Assembly: GCF_017352375.1 (NCBI RefSeq)
Contig: NZ_JAFEVR010000007.1
Coordinates: 372,001 to 436,000, forward strand
DNA: 64,000 nt
From: Mycolicibacterium sp. S2-37
Lineage (GTDB): Bacteria > Actinomycetota > Actinomycetes > Mycobacteriales > Mycobacteriaceae
Direction of reading: 5' to 3'
The notes beneath the pieces were generated by a model. The model did no database searches and was not told where the DNA came from. It was given only the letters and a program-made list of their open reading frames with translations. Position 1 is the stretch's first letter. The number at the start of each line of letters is the position of its first letter. The translations under genes were made by a program, and so were the position numbers. Positions 27,662-36,621 of the stretch are shown piece by piece.

Positions 27662-29062
27662 TCAGCCGAGGTCTTTCTCTGCGGCCGCGAGCGCCGCGAA
27701 TTCCTCGTCCGGCGAGTTCGCCACCAGGTGATGGCGACTGTAGATCCCGAAGTAGGCCATGAAGGCCGCGAACACGACCAGACACCAGGTGGCTGCGGTG
27801 CTGTCCACCAGGAACGTGGCGACCACCGACAGTGCCGCGATCACCAGCGCGAACGAGGTGGTGGCGATCCCTCCCGGCGTGCGGTACGGGCGGTCCATCT
27901 CCGGCTCCCGCACCCTGAGCACGATGTGGCTGATCATCATGAAGACATAGGACAGCGCGGCTCCGAACACCGCCATGTTCAACAGCATCGCCCCCTGCCC
28001 GGTGAGCGAAAGAATGAAGCCGATGATGCCGGGCACGATCAGGGCCAGCATCGGCGCCTTCCGGGAGTTCACCACCGACAGACTCTTGGGCAGGTAACCG
28101 GCCCGCGACAGGGCGAAGAGCTGTCGCGAATACGCGTAGATGATCGAGAAGAAGCTCGCGATCAGACCGGCCAGGCCGATGTAGTTGACCACCTTGGCCA
28201 TCGTCGAGTCTCCGAGCGCCTCGACGAGCGGGTTGCCCGATGCGCTCATCGCCTCGGCCCCACCGGCGCCGGCGGCGAGCACGAGCACCGTGGTGCCGGT
28301 GATCAGCAGCACGCCCATCGCGGCGATGATGCCCCGGGGCACGTTGCGGGCTGGATCCTTGGCCTCCTCTGCGGCCAGCGGTACGCCTTCGATCGCGAGG
28401 AAGAACCAGATCGCGAACGGCACTGCGGCCCAGATGCCGACGTATCCGAAGGGCAGGAAGGACGAGGCACCTGCGGCGTCGGTGGGAGCGATGTCGGTCA
28501 GGTTCGCCGCGTCGAAGCTGCCGATCGCCGAGATGGCGAAGATGAGCAGGCCGACCAGCGCGATGGCGGTGATCACGAACATGACTTTCAGCGCTTCGCC
28601 GACGCCGGCGAGGTGGATGCCGATGAAGATCAGATAGACCGCCAGGTACACCCACCAGCCGTCGGTGATGCCGAAGAGTCCCAGGGACTCCACATAGGCG
28701 CCGATGAAGGTGGCGATGGCGGCAGGGGCGATCGCGTATTCGATCAAGATCGCCGTCCCGGTGGCGAATCCGCCCCACGGCCCGAGGGCGCGGCGCGCGA
28801 ACGTGTAGCCGCCACCGGCCGCTGGGAGCGCCGAGGACATCTCGGCCATGCCGAGCACCATGGCGAGGTACATGCCGGCGATGACGATGCCGGCGATCAT
28901 CAGGCCGCCGAAGCCGCCTTCGGCGAGCCCGAAGTTCCACCCCGAATAGTCACCCGAGATCACATAGCCGACGCCGAGCCCGGCGAGCAGGAGCCAGCCC
29001 GCACTGCCCTGCTTGAGGGTCCGCTTGGCGAGGTACTCGCCGGATTCACTATGGGTCTCCAT
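27662..29062 (-). CDS. Ethanolamine permease-like APC transporter
   Basis: 466 residues with about 12 membrane segments. The N-terminus (LAGLGVGYVISGDYSGWNFGLAEGG) and FFLAIEGVPLAAEEAKDPARNVPRG match the ethanolamine permease branch of the APC superfamily. Proton-coupled uptake of ethanolamine or an amino acid is expected. No ethanolamine ammonia-lyase genes are nearby. The ATG lies six bases after TAGCAT on the minus strand, so the transcript may be leaderless. Confidence 0.85.
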   Translation of the reverse strand: METHSESGEYLAKRTLKQGSAGWLLLAGLGVGYVISGDYSGWNFGLAEGGFGGLMIAGIVIAGMYLAMVLGMAEMSSALPAAGGGYTFARRALGPWGGFATGTAILIEYAIAPAAIATFIGAYVESLGLFGITDGWWVYLAVYLIFIGIHLAGVGEALKVMFVITAIALVGLLIFAISAIGSFDAANLTDIAPTDAAGASSFLPFGYVGIWAAVPFAIWFFLAIEGVPLAAEEAKDPARNVPRGIIAAMGVLLITGTTVLVLAAGAGGAEAMSASGNPLVEALGDSTMAKVVNYIGLAGLIASFFSIIYAYSRQLFALSRAGYLPKSLSVVNSRKAPMLALIVPGIIGFILSLTGQGAMLLNMAVFGAALSYVFMMISHIVLRVREPEMDRPYRTPGGIATTSFALVIAALSVVATFLVDSTAATWCLVVFAAFMAYFGIYSRHHLVANSPDEEFAALAAAEKDLG

Positions 29063-29068
29063 TTCGCG

Positions 29069-29074
29069 ATGCTA
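29069..29074 (-). promoter_or_regulatory. -10 box of the permease gene
   Basis: TAGCAT on the minus strand, followed by CGCGAA and the ATG at 29062. The spacing suggests a leaderless transcript. Confidence 0.45.
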
Positions 29075-29137
29075 GAACGCTGGAGCGTCCCGCACGCGGC
29101 TTTGCCGATGCCGAGTGCGCCGATGGCGAACCGTGGG

Positions 29138-29287
29138 CTAGGTGTTGAAGTCGGGCAACGGCTTGGTCGCCGCGGATTGCTCGGGCGCCGGTTGTGTGGC
29201 GTCCTGCTCGTCGCGGGCGTTCTCTTGGACTTCAGCTGCGTGACGCAGATTGTCACCGGTGTTCTCTGCATGGTCGGGGGTGCTCAC
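29138..29287 (-). CDS. Small 49-residue hydrophilic protein
   Basis: A GTG at 29287 with GAGGAG four bases upstream opens a 49-residue frame: VSTPDHAENTGDNLRHAAEV to the end KPLPDFNT. It is acidic and polar (many Glu, Asp, Asn, Gln), without hydrophobic segments, and probably largely disordered apart from a short amphipathic helix. The strong ribosome binding site is the main support. No function recognised. Confidence 0.55.
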   Translation of the reverse strand: MSTPDHAENTGDNLRHAAEVQENARDEQDATQPAPEQSAATKPLPDFNT

Positions 29288-29431
29288 GAGACTCCTCGAT
29301 GTCGGGTCCGGCCCGTATACCCGCGGCGGGGCCGTCGCTATCACGACGGCGCGCACCTGTGAGGCAGGCCCTCGCAGGTGGGAGTGAATCGGTCGTGGCG
29401 CCGCCGACGCGCCGAAGCCGACCATGACGGC

Positions 29432-30613
29432 ATGGATTGGAACCACCCGCACATTCACATCGCCCGTGGCGCAGCCGCATTGGCGGCAGCCATGGGCGTC
29501 GGCCGGTTCGTGTATGCGCCCATCCTGCCGCTGATGACGTCGCAGGCCGGACTGACCCCGACGGCTGGAAGCGCTCTTGCGACCGCCAATTACGTCGGCT
29601 ATCTCGCCGGTGCACTCGCAGGTGTCGCCGCTCCCCGGGTCATCCGGACGACGGCCGCCTGGCGGGCGGCGATCATCGTCGTCGTCGTCAGCCTGGCACT
29701 GATGCCGCTGACCCACACCGTGATCTCGTGGCTGGTCATCCGCGCGGTCGCAGGGTTCGCGAGTGCCATCCTGTTCCTGATCGCCGTCGACTGGATGCTG
29801 GACCACGCCCAGGGCCGGTCGGCGCAATCGCCCGGATGGGGCTTCGGTGGGATCGGACTCGGAATCGCGCTGTCGGGTCTCGTAGTCCTCGCCCTGCCAG
29901 TGGCTGGGTGGCGTGCCTCCTGGTGGGCGTCGTCTGCGCTGGCCGCGGCGATGGGCGCGATCGCGTGGCATATGCGGGGCGCAGGTCATCGACCGGCCGC
30001 CGCGACGCTCGAGGGAACGGGTCGTCGGCGCTGGTTGCTGGTGCTGCTGGCCTGCTACTCACTCGAAGGGGTCGGCTACATCGTCGCGGGCACGTTCCTC
30101 GTGGCGGCGATCGGTCAGATGTCGCCGGGACGGCTGGGCAACGGCGCCTGGACGCTGGTCGGCCTGGCCGCCGTACCGTCGGCCGCCGTCTGGGCGACGG
30201 CGAGCGCACGATGGTCGCGCCCGGCGCTGCTCACCGTGGCCCTGCTGGTGCAGGCCGGCGGCATCGCCGCGCCCGCCCTCATCGACGGGACCGCACCCGC
30301 GCTCATCGGTGCAGTGTCATTCGGTGGCACGTTCGTCGGAGTGAGCACCATGGCGCTGGCCGCGGGACGGGAGTTGGGGTTCCGGGGCGCGGTCGCAGTG
30401 CTCACCGCCGGCTACTCGGTCGGTCAGATCCTCGGTCCACTCGTCGTGACACCTCTGCTGCACGACGGCTTTCGGCATGCTCTGCTGGCCGCCGCCGCGG
30501 TGGTGGCGGGATCGGCGGGTATGGCCGCGTGGTTGCGCCTGGGCTGCCGGCAGCTCAGTCCGCCACCGCGAGGTGCGGATCGCCTGCGGGCAGCCACACT
30601 CCCGGCGCGCTGA
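29432..30613 (+). CDS. YbfB/YjiJ-family MFS transporter
   Basis: 393 residues from the ATG at 29432, where the hydrophobic MFS start begins (HIHIARGAAALAAAMGVGRFVYAPILPLM, a YbfB/YjiJ hallmark); an in-frame GTG further up would add an Arg-rich leader. About 12 membrane segments. LTAGYSVGQILGPLVVTPLL near the end matches the family. Substrate unknown. Its end overlaps by 59 bases the end of the LysR gene on the opposite strand. Confidence 0.85.
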   Translation: MDWNHPHIHIARGAAALAAAMGVGRFVYAPILPLMTSQAGLTPTAGSALATANYVGYLAGALAGVAAPRVIRTTAAWRAAIIVVVVSLALMPLTHTVISWLVIRAVAGFASAILFLIAVDWMLDHAQGRSAQSPGWGFGGIGLGIALSGLVVLALPVAGWRASWWASSALAAAMGAIAWHMRGAGHRPAAATLEGTGRRRWLLVLLACYSLEGVGYIVAGTFLVAAIGQMSPGRLGNGAWTLVGLAAVPSAAVWATASARWSRPALLTVALLVQAGGIAAPALIDGTAPALIGAVSFGGTFVGVSTMALAAGRELGFRGAVAVLTAGYSVGQILGPLVVTPLLHDGFRHALLAAAAVVAGSAGMAAWLRLGCRQLSPPPRGADRLRAATLPAR

Positions 30614-31478
30614 GCTCCGCGGGGTCCACACCGGCTGACAATACGTCGATCACACTGTGTACCAACGGGTTGGGCTCGTCTCGTCGCCAGACCAACGACC
30701 ACGTCCACACCGGTGCCGGGTGGTGCACGGGCCGCCGCGACAGGTCCGGCGGCGTGGCATCATCCTGGCCTTTCGGGTTGTTCAGCACCGGACGCCGGAG
30801 TCGCCGGACATGGTCGAAGAACGTCGACCCGGTCACTCCCCCGTCGTCGACGCGCACCACCCGTGCGCCCGATGCGCGGGCGAACTGTTCGGCGAACCGG
30901 TTCCACGACGACCAGCTCGTCTCGTCGTCATCCAGCAGCACGATCAGATCATGTGCGGCCACGGGTGCCCTGTGCCGTCCGACATCCAATGCATAAAGCC
31001 GGTCGAAGCCGACGAGTCGGGCCTCCAGCGACAACGCCTGGAGATCGGCCCGTTCGACCCAGCAGATCGCGAGGTCGAGGTTGCCGTCGGCCACGCGTGC
31101 CGCCTGCGCATGCGACGGCATCACCCATGTGTCCACGCGCAGCTGGGCCACGCCGGCCGCCCGCTCCGCCCAATCGGTCGGACACCACTGGACGTAGCCG
31201 ATGCGGATGGGCTCGGATGACGACAGGCCGAGGGCCTGGCGCCGGAGTTCGTCGGCCTTTCCGATGAGCTCCCGCGCGCGCGGGAGTAGCGCCGATCCGG
31301 CGGAGGTCAGCGCCACCGAGCGGCGGTCGCGGTCGAACAGCTGCACCTTGAGGTCGCGTTCGAGCGCCTTGATCTGTTGAGAGAGCGAGGGACCGGCGAT
31401 GCGCAGCCGCTCGGCGGCCCGGCCGAAGTTCAACTCCTCGGCCACGGTGACGAAGTAGCGCAGCTGCCGAAGCTCCAC
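30555..31478 (-). CDS. LysR-family regulator
   Basis: 307 residues starting VELRQLRYFVTVAEELNFGRAA; HTH at about 15-50 (LRIAGPSLSQQIKALERDLK). The substrate-binding domain follows (EPIRIGYVQWCPTDWAER). A -10 box TACGCT lies six bases before the GTG on the minus strand, suggesting a leaderless transcript. It faces the SDR/SnoaL operon at 31603 and probably controls it; an inverted repeat lies between them. Confidence 0.9.
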   Translation of the reverse strand: MELRQLRYFVTVAEELNFGRAAERLRIAGPSLSQQIKALERDLKVQLFDRDRRSVALTSAGSALLPRARELIGKADELRRQALGLSSSEPIRIGYVQWCPTDWAERAAGVAQLRVDTWVMPSHAQAARVADGNLDLAICWVERADLQALSLEARLVGFDRLYALDVGRHRAPVAAHDLIVLLDDDETSWSSWNRFAEQFARASGARVVRVDDGGVTGSTFFDHVRRLRRPVLNNPKGQDDATPPDLSRRPVHHPAPVWTWSLVWRRDEPNPLVHSVIDVLSAGVDPAELSAPGVWLPAGDPHLAVAD

Positions 31479-31522
31479 GCCGCCAGCGTAGTGCAGTAAG
31501 AGTCTGCGCCTACCAGCCGAGA

Positions 31523-31550
31523 GCAATCCGGTCTCTCCCCGGCGGATTGC
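31523..31550. promoter_or_regulatory. Inverted repeat between LysR and SDR genes
   Basis: GCAATCCG (31523-31530) and CGGATTGC (31543-31550) are perfect inverted copies separated by 12 bases. The position, midway between the divergent genes, suits a LysR binding site. Confidence 0.5.
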
Positions 31551-31602
31551 GCTGTGGTTCATGCCGCGTTCCGTTGAGCATCACCACGAGAAGGGAACGA
31601 AC

Positions 31603-32316
31603 ATGACAGCTACTCCACCCGTCGCACTCATCACCGGCGCATCGCAAGGGATCGGTGCGGCTCTGGTCGACGGATACCGCAAGCAGGGCTATGCCGTCGT
31701 GGCCAACTCCCGCACCATCGTCGACAGTGACGATCCGATGGTCTGGGCTGTGCCGGGCGACATCGCGCAGCCGGGCGTCGGCAAGCGCATCGTCGCTGCT
31801 GCCGTCGACCAGTTCGGCCGTATCGACACCGTGGTGAACAACGCAGGCATCTTCATCGCCAGGCCGTTCACCGAGTACACCGATGACGAGTACGACGCCA
31901 TCACCGGTGTGAACCTGCGGGGGTTCTTCGACGTCTCGCGGGCCGCGGTCGCGCAGATGCTCCAGCAGGGCACCGGCGGCCATCTCGTCACGATCTCGAC
32001 GACTCTGGTCGAGCACGCCAACTCCGCGGCTCCGTCGGCGCTGGCGTCGTTGACCAAGGGTGGCCTCAACGCCGCGTCGCGCGCGCTGGCGATCGAATAC
32101 GCCACCCGTGGAATCCGTTCCAACGCAGTTTCACTCGGCATCATCCGAACACCGATGCATCAGCCGTCGGAACTTGCCGCCCTGGCGGCACTGCACCCGG
32201 TGGGTCACGTCGGCGAGGTCGCCGATGTCGTCGACGGGGTGCTCTACCTCGAGAACGCGCCTTTCGTGACCGGGGAGATCCTGCACATCGACGGCGGCCA
32301 GAGCGCGGGGCACTGA
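31603..32316 (+). CDS. SDR-family protein with an altered active site
   Basis: 237 residues from the ATG at 31603, preceded by AGAAGGGA. It has TGASQGIG, NNAG (VVNNAGIF) and the C-terminal IDGGQSAGH, but where classical SDRs have YxxxK the sequence reads ALASLTKGG: the Lys is present, the Tyr position is Ala. STTLVEHA replaces the usual serine strand. Such members occur and may use another residue or be non-catalytic. It is followed after one base by a SnoaL-like gene; LysR lies opposite. Confidence 0.87.
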   Translation: MTATPPVALITGASQGIGAALVDGYRKQGYAVVANSRTIVDSDDPMVWAVPGDIAQPGVGKRIVAAAVDQFGRIDTVVNNAGIFIARPFTEYTDDEYDAITGVNLRGFFDVSRAAVAQMLQQGTGGHLVTISTTLVEHANSAAPSALASLTKGGLNAASRALAIEYATRGIRSNAVSLGIIRTPMHQPSELAALAALHPVGHVGEVADVVDGVLYLENAPFVTGEILHIDGGQSAGH

Positions 32317-32317
32317 G

Positions 32318-32677
32318 ATGGGTGCCGAGCAGGTCATCGCCGGTGTCATGGACGAGTGGAAGGCTGCTGTCGACAGTCACGATCCCGTTCGGGTGGCGGC
32401 GGTGTTCACCGAGGACGCGGTGTTCCAGGGTCTGCGACCCTACGGCGTGGGCCGACAGACGGTTGCCGACTACTACGACTCGCAGCCCGCGGGTATGACC
32501 GTCACCTATCGAATCCTCGAAAACCGCAGGCCGGCAGACGGTGTCGTGCTCGGTTATCTGGCAGCGGTGTTCAGCTATCCGCACCGGCCTGCTGTCCGGG
32601 TGGCCATCGGAGTGCTGCTCACCCGGGCCGGAGACCACTGGCGCGTAGCGCAGTATCAAGCGTCACCAATGGGATAG
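32318..32677 (+). CDS. SnoaL/DUF4440-like small alpha+beta barrel protein
   Basis: 119 residues starting one base after the SDR stop. Pattern of the NTF2-like fold: MDEWKAAVDSHDPVRVAAVFTEDAVFQG, then VGRQTVADYYDSQP, strands RILENRRPADG and GVLLTRAGDHWRVAQY. Members are isomerases, cyclases or ligand-binding proteins. The tight coupling to the SDR suggests a shared small-molecule substrate. Confidence 0.8.
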   Translation: MGAEQVIAGVMDEWKAAVDSHDPVRVAAVFTEDAVFQGLRPYGVGRQTVADYYDSQPAGMTVTYRILENRRPADGVVLGYLAAVFSYPHRPAVRVAIGVLLTRAGDHWRVAQYQASPMG

Positions 32678-32743
32678 GGATTCGGCCCGCGCCTTCTAGA
32701 ATGTCGCCAGGTTCGCGGTCACGACAGCAGGAGGTGAGGGGGT

Positions 32744-33568
32744 ATGCCCACTGGGCTCCCTGATGCCCCGACCCTGAACAGCGTCCTGGACCTCGCCGCG
32801 CGCGCACCGTCGATCCGCAACGCCCAGCCGTGGCGGTGGCACGTCGACCACCGTGGCGTGCAGCTGTTCGCCGACTGGACCCGCCGCCTCGGCGACAGCG
32901 AGTCCGACCGCCGTGATGTGGTCCTCAGCTGCGGCGCTGTTCTGCACCACTGTGTCGTCGCCTTCGCCGCCGCCGGTTGGTCAAGCCGAATCGCCCGCCT
33001 TCCCGACGTCGGTGTACTGGCCACGATCGAGCTCGAGGAGCGGCCGCCCGGCGACGGCAGCCTCGAGATGGCCGGCGCGATTCCCCACCGTCGGGCCGAC
33101 CGGCGGCCGTACACCGGCGCCCTTCCCGCGGGCACCATCGAACTCCTGCTGATCCGTGCCGAACGCTTCGGTGCCCGGCTGGCGGCGGTGCCCGCAACGC
33201 GCTGGACGCGAACCGGTGACACCGAGTTCGCGCTGTGCTACGGGCACGGCCCGGCCGGGGAAACCCCGGGCGATGAAGCCGTCATTCTCGTGCTGGCCAC
33301 CGAATCCGACAGCGATGCGGATCGGCTTCGGGCCGGCGAGGCGCTCAGCGACCTGACGCTGTCGGCAGCCGCCCTCGGGCTCGTCACCTGCCCTCTGACC
33401 GAACCGCTCAGGGACACCCGCAACCGGCTGGCGCTCGCCTGCGAGGTCTTCGACGGCGAGGCGCAGCCGCAGGCACTGATCCGGCTCGGAATGCAGTCCG
33501 CCGGTGACCCACTGCCCCCGGCGGAGCGCCGGTCCGTCGCGGAGACGACGACCTTCGACCTCAACTAG
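32744..33568 (+). CDS. Acg-like nitroreductase-family protein
   Basis: 274 residues; AGGAGGTGA precedes the ATG. LDLAARAPSIRNAQPWRWHV is the N-terminal signature of the Acg (Rv2032-like) group, together with HRRADRRPY and LGLVTCPLTEPLRDTRNR. Acg proteins bind FMN but have a modified active site. The tuberculosis members are part of the DosR hypoxia regulon; no DosR box was recognised in the 66 bases upstream. It is shorter than the usual about 330 residues. Confidence 0.85.
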   Translation: MPTGLPDAPTLNSVLDLAARAPSIRNAQPWRWHVDHRGVQLFADWTRRLGDSESDRRDVVLSCGAVLHHCVVAFAAAGWSSRIARLPDVGVLATIELEERPPGDGSLEMAGAIPHRRADRRPYTGALPAGTIELLLIRAERFGARLAAVPATRWTRTGDTEFALCYGHGPAGETPGDEAVILVLATESDSDADRLRAGEALSDLTLSAAALGLVTCPLTEPLRDTRNRLALACEVFDGEAQPQALIRLGMQSAGDPLPPAERRSVAETTTFDLN

Positions 33569-33630
33569 GTCGGCCAACCGGCACCATCGCGTTCGGTTTT
33601 GCCGGCAGGCACCGAGGGTATGCGCCGCGG

Positions 33631-35259
33631 ATGGCGGGGGTGTCCGGGTACGGCAGCATCGGCGGGCCAGACGCGCAAGAATCTCCTGCGCAAACCCTCC
33701 TCGATGCGTGGCGCACCCGCGTCGAGCGGTATCCCGACAATCCCGCGATCGCGTACTTCGACACCGTTCTCTCTGCTCGCGAAGTCGACGATGCTTCCGA
33801 CGCACTCGCCACGGCGTTGTCGGACAAGGGGGTTGCTCATGGCGACCGAGTAGGGATCTACCTGCAGAACATCCCCCAGTACGCGATCACGTTCCTCGCA
33901 CTCTGGAAGATCGGTGCGGCTGCGCTGCTCCTCAACCCGATGTACCGCGGACGCGAACTGCGCGCCATCATCGACGACGCGCAACCGATGGCGATCGTCT
34001 GCGACGAACACGACGTCGACGCCACCGCGGAGACACTGCGCGGAAGCACCGTCCGGTTCACGATCAGCACCAGTGGCCTCGATTTCCAAACGCGTGATGA
34101 CCCGCGGGTGTTCGCATCGACGACACGGCGGGCATCGTCCGCCGACGATCTGGTGGACCTGATCCGACGCAACCGGAGTCGAAGGCCTGCCGAGCGTCGG
34201 CTCGTCGGAGAGGATCTGGCGCTTCTCGCGTACACCTCGGGTACCACCGGTCCGCCGAAGGGCGCGATGATCTCGCAGGCAAACGCTCTCGCCACGGCGG
34301 TGGACTTCGGCGATCACGTCGGCCTCGCGGACGGCGACGTGGTGTTCGCCGTCGCTCCGCTTTTTCACATCACCGGCGCCATGCTCAACGCCGCAGTGGC
34401 CCTCATCCGCGACTGCCTGCTCGTCTTCGCGAACAGGTTCGACGCTGCCGTCTCCCTCGACGCCTTCGTCGAGCATCGGGTGACGTACACGATCGGATCC
34501 ATCACGGTCTTCAACGCCATCTCGGCGCACCCGAGCGCGAGCGCCGCACACTTCGAATCGGTGAAGACGTTGTACTCCGGCGGCGCGCCCATCCCGCCCG
34601 CCACCATCAGGACGTTCGCGACTCGGTTCGGCCACTACATTCACAACGCCTACGGCATGACCGAGAGCACCGCCGGTGTGATCGCCGTACCCCCGGGCAC
34701 GGAAGCCCCGGTCGATGAGACAAGTGGGTCACTGTCCGTCGGCATCGCCCTACCCCGAGTGCGGCTTCGCACCATCGATCCGGCGGGGACCCCGACCGCG
34801 CCGGGGGCCTCCGGCGAGCTCGAAATCTCGGGCCCACAGGTTGTTTCGGGCTACTGGCGCAACCCAGAGGCGTCCGCCTCGACGATGCCTGGTGGTCGGC
34901 TCCGAACCGGTGACGTCGCGATGATCGACGAGCAGGGATGGGTGTACATCATCGATCGGCTCAAAGACCAGATCAACGTGTCCGGCTACAAGGTGTGGCC
35001 GCGCGAGGTCGAGGACGCCCTCTACGAGCATCCCGCCGTGTTCGAGGTCGCCGTCGTCAGTCACCCCGATGACTACCAGGGCGAAGCCGTCGTCGCCTAC
35101 GTCGCGCTTCGCCCGGGCGCGACTGTCACCGAAGAAGAGTTGATCGCCTTCACCCGCGATCGACTGGCCGCCTACAAGCGACCGAAGGCCGTGCACATCA
35201 TCGGTGAACTGCCCAAAACCCCCACCGGAAAAATCAAACGAGCCGAACTCCGGCGATGA
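33631..35259 (+). CDS. Acyl-CoA ligase / AMP-dependent synthetase
   Basis: 542 residues. Adenylate-forming motifs: P-loop YTSGTTGPPKGAMIS, the A5 motif NAYGMTEST, the A7 motif RTGDVAMIDEQGW, the hinge DRLKDQINVSGYKVWPREVED and the A10 lysine in PKTPTGKIKRAELR. The product is an acyl- or aryl-CoA. The following MHS transporter (42-base gap) suggests uptake and activation of a carboxylic acid. Substrate not deducible. Confidence 0.9.
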   Translation: MAGVSGYGSIGGPDAQESPAQTLLDAWRTRVERYPDNPAIAYFDTVLSAREVDDASDALATALSDKGVAHGDRVGIYLQNIPQYAITFLALWKIGAAALLLNPMYRGRELRAIIDDAQPMAIVCDEHDVDATAETLRGSTVRFTISTSGLDFQTRDDPRVFASTTRRASSADDLVDLIRRNRSRRPAERRLVGEDLALLAYTSGTTGPPKGAMISQANALATAVDFGDHVGLADGDVVFAVAPLFHITGAMLNAAVALIRDCLLVFANRFDAAVSLDAFVEHRVTYTIGSITVFNAISAHPSASAAHFESVKTLYSGGAPIPPATIRTFATRFGHYIHNAYGMTESTAGVIAVPPGTEAPVDETSGSLSVGIALPRVRLRTIDPAGTPTAPGASGELEISGPQVVSGYWRNPEASASTMPGGRLRTGDVAMIDEQGWVYIIDRLKDQINVSGYKVWPREVEDALYEHPAVFEVAVVSHPDDYQGEAVVAYVALRPGATVTEEELIAFTRDRLAAYKRPKAVHIIGELPKTPTGKIKRAELRR

Positions 35260-35300
35260 CGACCACACTGCCGCGACATCCCCACCGAAAGTGACCCCTC

Positions 35301-36599
35301 ATGGCTGCCGACACCACCGGTGAGACACGCACCGCCGCGCCGACCATCTCCTCCCGCAAGAAGTCCCTCATCGCGAGTTCTGTGGGCAACGTCCTGGAAT
35401 GGTACGAGTGGAGCGCCTACGCGGTATTCGCGCCGTTCATCGCCGCGGCGATGTTCAGCCAGTCCGACCCGGTGTCAGCCCTGCTGTCAACGCTCGCGGT
35501 TTTCGCCGTCGGCTTTCTGATGCGGCCGCTGGGCGGCATCGTGTTCGGACGCATAGCAGACAAGCGTGGCCGGAAGTTCGTCCTGGTCACGACCATGCTC
35601 ATGATGGCCACCGGCAGCCTGCTGATCGGAATCATGCCCACCTATGGCGCTATCGGTGCGTGGGCCTCGGCTCTGCTGTTGGTGGCCCGGATGATGCAGG
35701 GTTTCGCTCACGGCGGCGAGTCGGCGACCGCGTACTCCTACGTCGGCGAGATCGCCCCGCCCAATCGTCGCGGCATGTGGGGAAGTGTGGCCTTCATCGC
35801 CATCTTCGGCGGTTCGGTTCTGGCGTACACCGTCGGTGGAGTCATCACCACGACTCTGACCGAATCAGCTGTCGGCCAGTGGGGTTGGCGTATCCCGTTC
35901 CTTCTGGGCTCGCTTCTCGCACTGTTCGCGTTGTACCTACGGCGCAGTATGGACGAAAGTGACGTCTTCGACGCCGATCAGCACCAGCAGGTCGATCGAC
36001 CGTCTGTTCCGCGCAAGACGGTGGTTCGAGCAATCCTGCTGATGATCGGCATGACCTCGGGCGTCACCGCAGCGCATTACACGTGGACGTCGTATGTTTC
36101 GACCTACGCGATCACGCAGCAGGACATGGATCCAGACGTTGCCTACTGGATGTTGGTGATTGCGCAGGTGGTCGCATTGGTGTCGCTACCGTTCCTGGGC
36201 CGTCTGTCCGATTCCATCGGCCGCCGACCCATGCTGGCCGGATTCGCCGTGTTGATGTTCGTCCTCCAGATCCCGTTGACGATGCTCATCTCGTCGGAAG
36301 GGTGGACGTTGCTGCTGGCGACAACGGTGGCACTCCTCGTGGTCGCGGGCCCGGGAGCCATCCTGTCGTCGACGCTTTCGGAGAGCTTTCCCACCCACCT
36401 TCGCACGCAGTCCATCGGGTTCGCGTACTCCTTCTCGGTCGCGGTGTTCGGTGGCACCGCGCCGTACCTGAACCAGCTGTTCCTCGGGTGGGACCTCGGC
36501 TGGGTTTTCGGCGTCTACATCATGTTTCTGGCGGCGCTCACCGGCGTCGCGTGTTTCTTCATGAAGGAAACCAAGGGCGTCAGGCTCGAGGACGTGTGA
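35301..36599 (+). CDS. MHS-family (metabolite:H+ symporter) MFS transporter
   Basis: 432 residues, 12 membrane segments. Family marks: SSVGNVLEWYEWSAYAVFAPF, GGIVFGRIADKRGRKFVLV as motif A, RMMQGFAHGGESATAYSYVGEIAP and GRLSDSIGRRPM in the second half. MHS members carry dicarboxylates, alpha-ketoglutarate, shikimate or aromatic acids. It lies directly after the acyl-CoA ligase and probably imports its substrate. Confidence 0.9.
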   Translation: MAADTTGETRTAAPTISSRKKSLIASSVGNVLEWYEWSAYAVFAPFIAAAMFSQSDPVSALLSTLAVFAVGFLMRPLGGIVFGRIADKRGRKFVLVTTMLMMATGSLLIGIMPTYGAIGAWASALLLVARMMQGFAHGGESATAYSYVGEIAPPNRRGMWGSVAFIAIFGGSVLAYTVGGVITTTLTESAVGQWGWRIPFLLGSLLALFALYLRRSMDESDVFDADQHQQVDRPSVPRKTVVRAILLMIGMTSGVTAAHYTWTSYVSTYAITQQDMDPDVAYWMLVIAQVVALVSLPFLGRLSDSIGRRPMLAGFAVLMFVLQIPLTMLISSEGWTLLLATTVALLVVAGPGAILSSTLSESFPTHLRTQSIGFAYSFSVAVFGGTAPYLNQLFLGWDLGWVFGVYIMFLAALTGVACFFMKETKGVRLEDV

Positions 36600-36621
36600 G
36601 CTGAGCACAGCGGGTCTTCGT

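Noticed and set aside
27551..29362. A 603-codon open frame opposite the permease gene
   Set aside because: It is the antisense shadow of a well-supported APC permease; composition is Arg/Gly/Asp-rich repeats typical of GC-rich reverse frames, with no recognisable domain.
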